Source of the DNA: Oribacterium sp. P6A1
GTDB lineage: Bacteria; Bacillota; Clostridia; Lachnospirales; Lachnospiraceae
NCBI RefSeq assembly: GCF_000702885.1
Contig: NZ_JNKO01000001.1
Span: 124,001-188,000, forward strand
DNA: 64,000 nt
Direction: 5' to 3'
A program made the translations under genes and the position numbers. Shown here one piece after another: positions 25,107-32,496 of the stretch. The stretch's first letter is position 1; the number at the start of each line of letters is the position of its first letter. The notes below the pieces were generated by a model that was not told the DNA's origin, made no database searches, and worked only from the letters and a program-made list of their open reading frames with translations.

Positions 25107-26543
25107 TTATGCTAATGCTTCATAAGAAAGCATAACACCTTCATCATTAAATGTGATTTTCATACCATTAAGTGTAACAACACCTGTGTAGAAAAATCCC
25201 TGGGCATTAACAAAATGAGCATGCATCTGCCCATCAAGTCCAAGCTGCATATAAACAGCATCGGCTCCTGTTGCAAGAGGAGCTCCTGTTGCAGGATTTA
25301 CAAAGCATCCGACAACTGTGCCGTCAGGTTTTGTTGTGACCATCATAGTCGCATTTGTCACCGGATATGTCATACCATCAGGTGTGGTAAGTGTTGATCC
25401 GTCTGCTGAAACAGCTCCAACTCCTGCAAATGTAAGACCTGCAACATCACCGCTGACCTTGTATTCTCTTACTGTTGAATCATCAGCAAGCTTAGTAACA
25501 GTTTCAACAGCTGAAATACTCTTTCCGCCAAGGGAGATAGTTGCTGTAGTAATGATCTCGCCATTAGCACCTGTAGTTACGTTTGTGGTTACTACTGCGC
25601 CGCTTGACTGTGTTGAGACACTATTCTGGGAAGATGTAGAACCTCTGTCGTTTGAATCGCCGCTATCTGAAGAACCATTATCTGAAGACTTCTTCCAAGT
25701 CTTAATCAGTTCGCCTTTTTCATTAAACATGTAGTAAGTATCGCCAAGACGGATAGTCTTACTTGTTACCATGATTCCATCATCATCGAAGAAATAGGTG
25801 GCAGTAGTTCCATCTTTATATTTATATGTAAATAATGTAGCAGTAAGCATGAGGCCTTCTTCATCGAAGAAATGCCATTCTCCATTGATTTCACGCCAGC
25901 TATTGATGACCATAGCGCCATCTTTGCCAAAGTACTGCATATGTCCATCCGGTGTTTCCAGGAACTTGTTTGTTTCCATAAAACCTTCTTTACCGAAGAA
26001 ATAAATCTTTCCGTTTATCTTCTTTAACCGGCTCTTTAACATGGAACCCCTGTCATAATAACGCCATTTTCCATTGCTGCCTTCTTTATGCCAACCGCAT
26101 TTTACATTTACGTTTACAATAAGTGTTGCGAAACACTTTATTTCACTCGGACTGCTTTCTGAAGGAGAAGAAACATTACTTGGAGTGCTCTTATAAGTAT
26201 CATGTAGCTCAGCCGTGATTGTCACGGCATCAATTATTAAACTTTTATTATTATCTTCGATATGTAATTCAAGATTTCCGTTTTCATCTACAGATAATAA
26301 TGAAGGATTGGATGAATTCCAGTATATTAATGGATCTTTAGAAGCTTCTCCTTCGAGAAGTTTAGTCAAATCATCCATTTCTTTTACCTGTTCTAAAGAC
26401 TCAATAGTAATACTATTCTCAGTAAATTTAAAATAATCACTATTTGTCTTTGTTGTTGTTCCGGCAATAGACATCACCGGCACCTGTGCCACTGCCAGAA
26501 GACCTGCGAGGACAAGGCACATAAGTTTTTTTGTTAATTTCAT
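25107..26543 (-). CDS. Secreted Big2-like / choline-binding-type repeat protein, paralogue 1
   Basis: 478 residues. A signal peptide (about 1-28, ending in AGT) leads to an immunoglobulin-like Big2-type segment (about 38-150; WNSSNPSLLSVDENGNLEL). About six cell-wall-binding-type repeats follow (about 152-285): WRYYDRGSMLKSRLKKINGKIYFFGKEGFMETN, MQYFGKDGAMVINSWREINGEWHFFDEEGLMLT and so on. A Ser/Asp/Gly linker joins a C-terminal domain of about 160 residues (ANGEIITTATISLGGK... to the end) that I do not recognise. It is 60-70% alike to the 27637-29088 gene by eye across all parts. Probably displayed on the cell surface. GGGAG precedes the ATG. Confidence 0.85.
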   Translation of the reverse strand: MKLTKKLMCLVLAGLLAVAQVPVMSIAGTTTKTNSDYFKFTENSITIESLEQVKEMDDLTKLLEGEASKDPLIYWNSSNPSLLSVDENGNLELHIEDNNKSLIIDAVTITAELHDTYKSTPSNVSSPSESSPSEIKCFATLIVNVNVKCGWHKEGSNGKWRYYDRGSMLKSRLKKINGKIYFFGKEGFMETNKFLETPDGHMQYFGKDGAMVINSWREINGEWHFFDEEGLMLTATLFTYKYKDGTTATYFFDDDGIMVTSKTIRLGDTYYMFNEKGELIKTWKKSSDNGSSDSGDSNDRGSTSSQNSVSTQSSGAVVTTNVTTGANGEIITTATISLGGKSISAVETVTKLADDSTVREYKVSGDVAGLTFAGVGAVSADGSTLTTPDGMTYPVTNATMMVTTKPDGTVVGCFVNPATGAPLATGADAVYMQLGLDGQMHAHFVNAQGFFYTGVVTLNGMKITFNDEGVMLSYEALA

Positions 26544-26957
26544 ACTAACTCCCTATGCAAATGCACACAACTTCATAAGGAAGTGTAAGAAATCATAGTG
26601 TTTTATTCCCAATGAGCTGATATAACTAATTTATACTCTCTTCAATAATCTTTAACCCTCCCGAAGAGTGGGAACTAAAGCACATCAACTTGCCAAACCA
26701 CTTCTTTACGAAGTAAATCCAGCCTTATTTTCATAAGGCAGTTCACTGAGCTATTCTTAATTTTTTCATACAATATATGAAGATTTTTCAGCTCATCATA
26801 GTTATTATAGTACATATACATATATGTTCAAGTGGTGTTTTTGTACATTTCATACAATACATAGCGTAAATCACCAACGTACCGCATATAATCGGTACGT
26901 TGGTGATTATAAAAAAAACTAAATCTATGCACGCCCTTAAAAACAGTATACTTGACT
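26544..26957. other. Upstream region of paralogue 1 with a 15-bp perfect inverted repeat
   Basis: No gene. 26869-26883 and 26894-26908 form a perfect 15-bp stem around a 10-base loop, with no T run after either arm on its own strand. A segment near 26815-26840 (CATATATG then TTCAAG) has a counterpart at about 29356-29372 before paralogue 2, as expected if promoters were duplicated. Confidence 0.5.
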
Positions 26958-27074
26958 CATTCCTTTGACTTTAATCTCAATATCTCATCCAGAAGCTTAT
27001 GGGCTGCCTCCCACTTTGACATGAGGGGGAGCTCCACCTCGGAATCATGGGAAATAAGGGTCAGGACATTGGTA
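26958..27074 (-). pseudogene. 3' fragment of a coaBC-like gene
   Basis: The minus strand reads TNVLTLISHDSEVELPLMSK, then WEAAHKLLDEILRLKSKE and a stop. It aligns almost residue for residue with the C-terminus of the intact CoaBC at 31231-32433 (TNVLTLISKDRETELPLMSK, WDAAHQLLDEILKIRNN). Nucleotides agree at roughly 70%, so this is not a recent copy. It is fused in frame-independent fashion to the cyclodeaminase pseudogene. A remnant only. Confidence 0.85.
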
Positions 27075-27366
27075 AATAAGTCTTGCCCTGCTATTCCCGT
27101 CAGTAAGAAGTTTATAGGCATATTCATTCAGCTCTATCATACGGTTAGTGTTCTTCATCATCTTTGTGTTGATGTAGACATTCATCACCGCGCCCTGGAG
27201 GGCAGTGTTCAGGAAAGATACGCCTACGCCCACATCACTGAGCATTAGCTTTGAACCGTTATCCGCAAGCTCCTGCCAGTGCACTGGCTCCGCCGCCTCC
27301 GGGAACAGATTCCTTTGCTCCAAGCTTTTCAAGATAATCCTTCAGTACCGTTTCCTTTGCTGTCAT
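27075..27366 (-). pseudogene. Truncated, frameshifted cyclodeaminase-family gene copy
   Basis: The minus strand begins with MTAKETVLKDYLEKLGAKES and VPGGGGASALAG like the intact gene at 24172-24855, then stops after three more codons. In another frame it continues as QELADNGSKLMLSDVGVGVS and on to NSRARLIY. Residues about 34-134 of the parent are missing. The join falls in GCAGGAGCTT, a 10-base sequence that in the intact gene occurs at both breakpoints (once with one change), so deletion between short direct repeats is likely. The C-terminal 26 residues are replaced by the coaBC fragment. Confidence 0.92.
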
Positions 27367-27508
27367 CATGGTCTCCATTCTTGTGATTGTGCCGATGTGC
27401 TTACTTCGCATTTCTTAATTATGATAAACCTTAAGTTTGATTTATCAATGAAAAAAGTTTGACAGCAGATTCCAGGATTCAACTTAAGGATTTTTATCAT
27501 TCTTCTGC

Positions 27509-27557
27509 ATTTAAAAGCCCCTGCCTGTACCGGACGAACCAATACAAACAGAGGCTT
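27509..27557 (-). terminator. Probable terminator of the second repeat-protein paralogue
   Basis: 27515-27523 pairs with 27549-27557 (one G-U), with a further 4-bp helix in the loop; on the minus strand four T follow. It lies 80 bases after the stop of the 27637-29088 gene. Confidence 0.65.
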
Positions 27558-27636
27558 ATATTCGGAGGGTTAAAACCATTCAGGGAATCATTTTATTTCA
27601 GAGTTCCCTTATTAAAAAATTAATGTTCTTTTACCG

Positions 27637-29088
27637 TCAGGCAAGGCTTTCAAAGGAAAGCATCACGCCCTCTTCATCGAAAAGAATCTTCATTCCGTTG
27701 AGAATGACTTCACCTGTGTAGAAGTATCCCTGAGGATTGATGAAATGTCCATGCATCTGACCGTCCATGCCGAGCTGCATAAGAACTGTAACAGTTCCGG
27801 TTGCCATAGGCATTCCCGTAGCAGGATCCTCAAAGTAACCTAATGTTGTGCCATCAGGAGCCTTGGTGATGATCATAGCTGCATTTGTAACATGAAGTGT
27901 TAATCCTTCCTGAGTTGTAAGTGTTGAACCGTCTTGAGATACTGTACCGACTCCTGCAAATGTAAGACCAGATACATCACCTGTCACCTTGTACTCTGTT
28001 TTTATTGAGCCGTCAGCAAGCTTTGTCGCAGTTTCAATAACGTTCATGGTCTTTCCGCCAAGAGAAATAACTGCTGTTGTAATTGTCTCACCATTAGGGC
28101 CTGTTGTACCACTGGTGTTTACAGTAGCTCCGCTTGGAAGAGTTTCTACCTTGGATGAATTAGTTCCTTCAGAGCCGCCGGATTCTCCGCCACCTGATGA
28201 TGAATTATTATCTGATGACTCTTTCCATGTCTTTATGAGTATTCCTTCATCATTGAACATATAGTATGTACCGTCAAGAAGGATGGTCTTGTTTGTAACC
28301 ATGATACCGTCAGAATCAAAATAGTATGTGTTCTCTTTACCATCTTCATCTGCAAAGGTGAATAGTGTATCTATCAGCATAACACCGTCTTCATCAAAGT
28401 ACTTCCATACACCGTTTATCCTTTTCCAACTGTCTACGACCATAACGCCATCTTCACCGAAATACCGTTTGCTCTTTCCATCTGCAGTTTCAAGGTAAGC
28501 ATCGGTTACCATAAATCCGTCTTTTCCTAAGAAATAGGTTTTGCCCCCAATTTCCTTCAGAGCGCTCTTGACCTGCTCACCCCTGTCAAAGTAACTCCAC
28601 TTTTTACTGTTTTGGGTCTGGAACCAACCGTTCTTGACATTGATATGAGCTTTTAATGTTGCGATACATACTATCTCACTCGGTGTTGCTTCATCTGAAC
28701 TTTTCTTGATTTCACTTTCAGTACTGACTTCTTTTCTTAATGAGGCACTTATATCAACATCTTTTTTTATCACCTCACCCACAGGATCCGTGTTTTCTTC
28801 GATATTTAAAGTGAGCTTTCCATTATCCTCTACAGACAGAAGTTTCTCATCTGAAGATTCCCACTCTATTCCGGGACCTTTATAATCTCCGGAAAGCATA
28901 CTATCCAGTTCATCAAGTTCATCAACCTGTTTCTTAGAGGTAATGCTTATACTGCCTTCTTCAAAGTACAAATAATCTTTATTGTTTCTTACTGTTTTAG
29001 TGGTTGCTGCCATGGACATCACAGGCACTTGACCTACTGTTAAAATACATGCAAGTCCAAGACACAGCAGTTTTTTGGTTAATTTCAT
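27637..29088 (-). CDS. Secreted Big2-like / choline-binding-type repeat protein, paralogue 2
   Basis: 483 residues from ATG 29088 (GAGG upstream); the frame is open to a GTG at 29118. Same plan as the 25107-26543 gene: signal peptide MKLTKKLLCLGLACILTVGQVPVMSMA, a Big2-like segment (WESSDEKLLSVEDNGKLTL), repeats such as WSYFDRGEQVKSALKEIGGKTYFLGKDGFMVTD and WKYFDEDGVMLIDTLF, a Gly/Ser linker, and the same unassigned C-terminal domain ending GMKILFDEEGVMLSFESLA. The two genes and their cyclodeaminase neighbours form a tandem duplication. Confidence 0.85.
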   Translation of the reverse strand: MKLTKKLLCLGLACILTVGQVPVMSMAATTKTVRNNKDYLYFEEGSISITSKKQVDELDELDSMLSGDYKGPGIEWESSDEKLLSVEDNGKLTLNIEENTDPVGEVIKKDVDISASLRKEVSTESEIKKSSDEATPSEIVCIATLKAHINVKNGWFQTQNSKKWSYFDRGEQVKSALKEIGGKTYFLGKDGFMVTDAYLETADGKSKRYFGEDGVMVVDSWKRINGVWKYFDEDGVMLIDTLFTFADEDGKENTYYFDSDGIMVTNKTILLDGTYYMFNDEGILIKTWKESSDNNSSSGGGESGGSEGTNSSKVETLPSGATVNTSGTTGPNGETITTAVISLGGKTMNVIETATKLADGSIKTEYKVTGDVSGLTFAGVGTVSQDGSTLTTQEGLTLHVTNAAMIITKAPDGTTLGYFEDPATGMPMATGTVTVLMQLGMDGQMHGHFINPQGYFYTGEVILNGMKILFDEEGVMLSFESLA

Positions 29089-29475
29089 ACTAATGCCCTC
29101 ATAAAAATAAATGCACACGACCTTGATATGAAGTCACTGTTGTCATGGCATTCCATCTCTTGTGAGCAGTATTTGATTTTCTTTCTCACGACTTATTTAG
29201 CCCTCCATAAATCATGAAATACATGTACCCATATTACTTCACTATCAAAGCCCTTATTTAACCTTACTTAAGTAAGGATGTTTCACGAATTGTTAATGAA
29301 ATTATGCAATATACATAATTTTCTATTACATTCTTTAAAAATATTATATACATCCACATATATGTATTCAAGGTTTTTGGGATGATTTCTTCACTTATCC
29401 AATCGCAGCAAAATTACTTTCCACACTTTTCATCTTTTCTTCCCATTTGTTTTATAAAAAATCCATTTTGAAATA
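29089..29475. other. AT-rich gap between paralogue 2 and the panT promoter
   Basis: Very AT-rich, with the CATATATG/TTCAAG segment (about 29356-29372) also found before paralogue 1. Divergent promoters are expected here. No gene or repeat otherwise seen. Confidence 0.4.
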
Positions 29476-29504
29476 TTGCATACAAAAGTAAGAAATGACA
29501 TAAT
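29476..29504 (+). promoter_or_regulatory. Candidate sigma-A promoter for panT
   Basis: TTGCAT (29476-29481), a 17-base spacer and CATAAT (29499-29504). Transcription would start near 29511, about 80 bases before panT. Confidence 0.5.
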
Positions 29505-29506
29505 GA

Positions 29507-29586
29507 CCCTGAGCGATACTTTGCAGAGAATCCCCGGGATAGTCTCAGGGAACAATCCTCATAAGACAAAGACCGCATCAGGAGGG
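29507..29586 (+). promoter_or_regulatory. Structured leader before panT (unassigned)
   Basis: A 7-bp inverted repeat CCCTGAG (29507-29513) and CTCAGGG (29544-29550) encloses about 30 bases. The 5' arm can alternatively pair (CCTGA with TCAGG, 29578-29582) at the edge of the panT ribosome site AGGAGGG (29580-29586). This resembles a switch between two folds, but the predicted start of transcription falls within the 5' arm, so the model needs care. No known riboswitch consensus fits. Confidence 0.4.
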
Positions 29587-29590
29587 AAAA

Positions 29591-30274
29591 ATGAATAATA
29601 ATTTATCAACAACTACCACTACCAAAGCTGGCATCGGTATCTCCGGTCAGGTACGTGACCTTTCAATCATGGCTATGTTTACAGCCATAGTTATGATCAT
29701 GGCATTTACCCCGTTTGGAATCATCGATCTGCCGCTCATCAAAGCAACTATCTTACATGTACCTGTTGTTATTGGTTCCGTAGTTCTCGGACCTAAAAAG
29801 GGTGCATTCCTTGGATTCCTTTTCGGAGCAACAAGCCTTTTTAAAAACATCACAGCCCCAAGTCTTCTGTCCTTTGCATTTACACCGACAGTTCCTGTTC
29901 CGGGTCTTACACATGGTTCAGTATGGGCACTTTTCATCTGTTTCGTACCACGTATCCTTGTGGGCGTTACACCATGGCTTCTTTACACAGCAGCAAAAAA
30001 GCTTCTTCCAAAGATGAATGATGCTGTACGTTTTATGTTTCTTGCTCTTTGCGGTGCTCTCGGTGCCATTACCAACACTGCTCTTGTTATGGGATCGATA
30101 TTTGTTGTTTTCAGAAATGCTTATGCCACAGCAAACAACATTCCGGTTGACAAGGTTCTAAGTGTGATTCTTGGTATCGTATTTACAAACGGCATCCCTG
30201 AAATGCTTGTAGCAGCAGTTATAGTACCTGTTGTCATTACAGCACTTATCAAGGCACATGTAGTTTCAAAATAA
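29591..30274 (+). CDS. panT: ECF transporter S component, probable pantothenate importer PanT
   Basis: 227-residue membrane protein with about six hydrophobic segments. Conserved family sequence includes LSIMAMFTAIVMIMAFTPFGIIDLPLIKATILHVPVVIGSVVLGPKKGAFLGFLFGATSLFKN, and later CGALGAITNTALVMGSIFVVFRN and GIVFTNGIPEMLVAAVIVPVV. These match the PanT/CoaX-linked S-component group. Directly downstream lie coaX and coaBC, the first steps of coenzyme A synthesis from pantothenate, which strongly supports pantothenate as substrate. The ECF energising genes are elsewhere. Confidence 0.88.
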   Translation: MNNNLSTTTTTKAGIGISGQVRDLSIMAMFTAIVMIMAFTPFGIIDLPLIKATILHVPVVIGSVVLGPKKGAFLGFLFGATSLFKNITAPSLLSFAFTPTVPVPGLTHGSVWALFICFVPRILVGVTPWLLYTAAKKLLPKMNDAVRFMFLALCGALGAITNTALVMGSIFVVFRNAYATANNIPVDKVLSVILGIVFTNGIPEMLVAAVIVPVVITALIKAHVVSK

Positions 30275-30367
30275 ATCACCAGTTTTCCGGCACATATTGA
30301 TAACAGATAAACCAGTCTTTATAAAGCTAAGTACTGCTAGATTCAATATTCCTGGATTACATATTTC

Positions 30368-30406
30368 TACCGGTCAAATTGAATATCAGTTTGACCGGTA
30401 TTTTTT
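30368..30406 (+). terminator. Intrinsic terminator or attenuator between panT and coaX
   Basis: A perfect 11-bp stem (30368-30378 with 30390-30400), an 11-base loop, then six T ending 18 bases before the coaX ATG. As coaX has no clear promoter after it, coaX-coaBC may depend on partial read-through or on a promoter overlapping this hairpin. Confidence 0.85.
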
Positions 30407-30424
30407 AGATAAGAATGGATATAA

Positions 30425-31207
30425 ATGAAAACTCTTTTAATAGATGTAGGAAATTCAAATATCGTCATCGGTCTTTTTGAAAACGGTACAAAGCTTTTTC
30501 AGGACAGAGCCGATACAAGAAGGAAGTGGGATCAGCTCAGCTTTATGAATGAGTTAAAAACCATTTTTAATCTTAATAATGTTTCCGCCGGTGAAATCGA
30601 TGGCTCCATCATCTCATCAGTGGTACCGGACATTAACCCTATCCTTGTTTCAGCCATAAAAAGGCTTACAGGTAAAAAGGCCATTATCGCAGGAAAGGAT
30701 AATGTCGACATTCCCGTAAAGAATTATGATATGTCTCTGCTTGGCATGGACAGAATGGTGGATATGCTGGCAGCCAGAGAAAAGTACGGCTTTCCGCTTA
30801 TGATCTACGACCTTGGAACCTGTACCACCATGTCGGTTATAGACAGCGATGGCTTTTTCATCGGTGGGATGATTTCACCCGGAGTTCAGTTAAGCCTCGA
30901 CGCTGAAGCCGAAAAGACTGCACAGCTTCCGGAACTTATGGCGGATGCACCGGAAAAGCTTCTCGGTGACGATACCGTTTCATGTATGATAAACGGTGTG
31001 GTCATCGGAACAGCAGCAATGATAGACGGTATTCATGAAAGAGTTTCGGATGAACTTAATATCAGTCCCGAAAACTTCCCTCTTGTTCTGACCGGCGGAC
31101 TCAGCAGACTCGTGCTCCCCTGGATGAAACATGAGGCACATTTTGAACCGGATCTTCTTTTGAATGGCCTGGAGATACTGTACCTGAAATCAAATTCAAA
31201 TCCTTGA
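30425..31207 (+). CDS. coaX: Type III pantothenate kinase CoaX
   Basis: 260 residues. An ASKHA-fold kinase that phosphorylates pantothenate, first committed step to coenzyme A. Motifs are LLIDVGNSNIVIGLFENG (phosphate-binding), the substrate loop GMDRMVDMLAAREKYG, YDLGTCTTMSVIDSDGFFIGGMISPGVQLSLDAEAEKTAQLP, and LVLTGGLSRLV near the end. Start codon has only a weak GGAT site upstream. Followed by coaBC after a 23-base gap. Confidence 0.96.
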   Translation: MKTLLIDVGNSNIVIGLFENGTKLFQDRADTRRKWDQLSFMNELKTIFNLNNVSAGEIDGSIISSVVPDINPILVSAIKRLTGKKAIIAGKDNVDIPVKNYDMSLLGMDRMVDMLAAREKYGFPLMIYDLGTCTTMSVIDSDGFFIGGMISPGVQLSLDAEAEKTAQLPELMADAPEKLLGDDTVSCMINGVVIGTAAMIDGIHERVSDELNISPENFPLVLTGGLSRLVLPWMKHEAHFEPDLLLNGLEILYLKSNSNP

Positions 31208-31230
31208 TTTATATTAAGTAGGTAGAAATT

Positions 31231-32433
31231 ATGCTAAATGGAAAAAACATACTTCTTGGAGTCACAGGAGGCATAGCCGCATATAAAGCAGCAGATATCT
31301 GTTCCCGACTTGTGAAGCTTCATGCCAATGTAGACGTCATCATGACTGAGCATGCCCTTAACTTCATAACTCCCAACACTTTTGAGGCCCTTTGCCACAA
31401 CAAGGTGACTACAGATACCTTTGACAGAAACCATCCTTTCGAAGTTGAACATATCGCTCTTGCGGATAAAGCAGACTGTGTGATTATCGCTCCTGCAACA
31501 GCCAACATTATCGGGAAACTGGCTAACGGTCTCGCGGACGACATGCTTTCAACAACACTTCTGGCCTGCCGCTGTCCGAAGCTCATCGCCCCTGCCATGA
31601 ATACTCATATGTGGCAGAATCCTATAGTGCAGGACAATATTTCAAAGCTAAAACATTATGGCTTCTCCATAATTGAACCTGCCAGCGGACATCTTGCCTG
31701 CGGATATGACGGTTCAGGAAAACTGGCTGATACCGGCCTCATAGCAGATTATGTAGTTAATGCCTGTGCCCATGAAAAGGATATGGCCGGACTTAAGGTA
31801 CTTGTGAGCGCAGGTCCCACCTGTGAGGATCTTGATCCTGTACGTTTCATCACAAACCGTTCTTCAGGAAAGATGGGCTACAGCATCGCCTCTGCTGCCG
31901 CAAGCCGCGGGGCAGCAGTCACACTTGTAAGCGGGCCTGTGGATCTCCCCGTTCCTGCCGGTGTAAATATCGTACATATAAGAAATGCCGAAGATATGTA
32001 TCGTGAAATCACTTCACGTCAGGAAGAATCTGACATCATCATAAAGGCTGCTGCCGTTGCAGACTACAGACCATCCATAGTTTCTGATAATAAGATAAAG
32101 AAAAAGGATGACGGTTCAGATCTGAGTCTTCCTCTCGAAAGAACAAAAGATATACTAAAATTCCTGGGGGAACATAAAAGAGATGGGCAGTTCCTCTGCG
32201 GCTTCTCCATGGAAACGGAGAATATGCTTGAGAACTCCAGAAAGAAACTTACAAAGAAAAATCTTGACCTTATAGCCGCAAACAACGTAAAGGTTTCCGG
32301 TGCAGGCTTTCTGGGCGATACAAATGTCCTGACCCTTATATCAAAGGACAGGGAAACCGAGCTTCCTCTCATGTCTAAGTGGGACGCCGCACATCAGCTT
32401 CTTGATGAAATACTGAAGATAAGAAACAACTGA
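31231..32433 (+). CDS. coaBC: Phosphopantothenoylcysteine decarboxylase / synthase CoaBC
   Basis: 400 residues. The N-terminal flavin domain (CoaC, about 1-180) has LGVTGGIAAYKAADICSRL, the active-site histidine region HPFEVEHI, PAMNTHMWQNP and PASGHLACGYDGSGKLAD with the catalytic Cys. The C-terminal ligase (CoaB) has VLVSAGPTCEDLDPVRFITNRSSGKMG, KAAAVADYRP, KIKKKDD and CGFSMETENMLENSRKKLTKKNLDLIAANNV. Joins cysteine to phosphopantothenate and decarboxylates the product. A diverged relic of a coaBC 3' end lies inverted at 26958-27074. Confidence 0.97.
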   Translation: MLNGKNILLGVTGGIAAYKAADICSRLVKLHANVDVIMTEHALNFITPNTFEALCHNKVTTDTFDRNHPFEVEHIALADKADCVIIAPATANIIGKLANGLADDMLSTTLLACRCPKLIAPAMNTHMWQNPIVQDNISKLKHYGFSIIEPASGHLACGYDGSGKLADTGLIADYVVNACAHEKDMAGLKVLVSAGPTCEDLDPVRFITNRSSGKMGYSIASAAASRGAAVTLVSGPVDLPVPAGVNIVHIRNAEDMYREITSRQEESDIIIKAAAVADYRPSIVSDNKIKKKDDGSDLSLPLERTKDILKFLGEHKRDGQFLCGFSMETENMLENSRKKLTKKNLDLIAANNVKVSGAGFLGDTNVLTLISKDRETELPLMSKWDAAHQLLDEILKIRNN

Positions 32434-32460
32434 CTTAAGAATTCCTTTTACTTAACGATT

Positions 32461-32494
32461 AAGAGCCGCAGGATTATCCCGCGGCTCTTTTTTT
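32461..32494 (+). terminator. Intrinsic terminator of panT-coaX-coaBC
   Basis: 9-bp stem (32461-32469 with 32481-32489), an inner GGAT/ATCC helix, then seven T. It lies 28 bases after coaBC and just before the convergent lipoprotein gene. Confidence 0.92.
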
Positions 32495-32496
32495 CT

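Noticed and set aside
27045-27332. Intact 95-residue gene
   Set aside because: It is the frameshifted remains of a cyclodeaminase copy fused to a coaBC tail, with no natural start.
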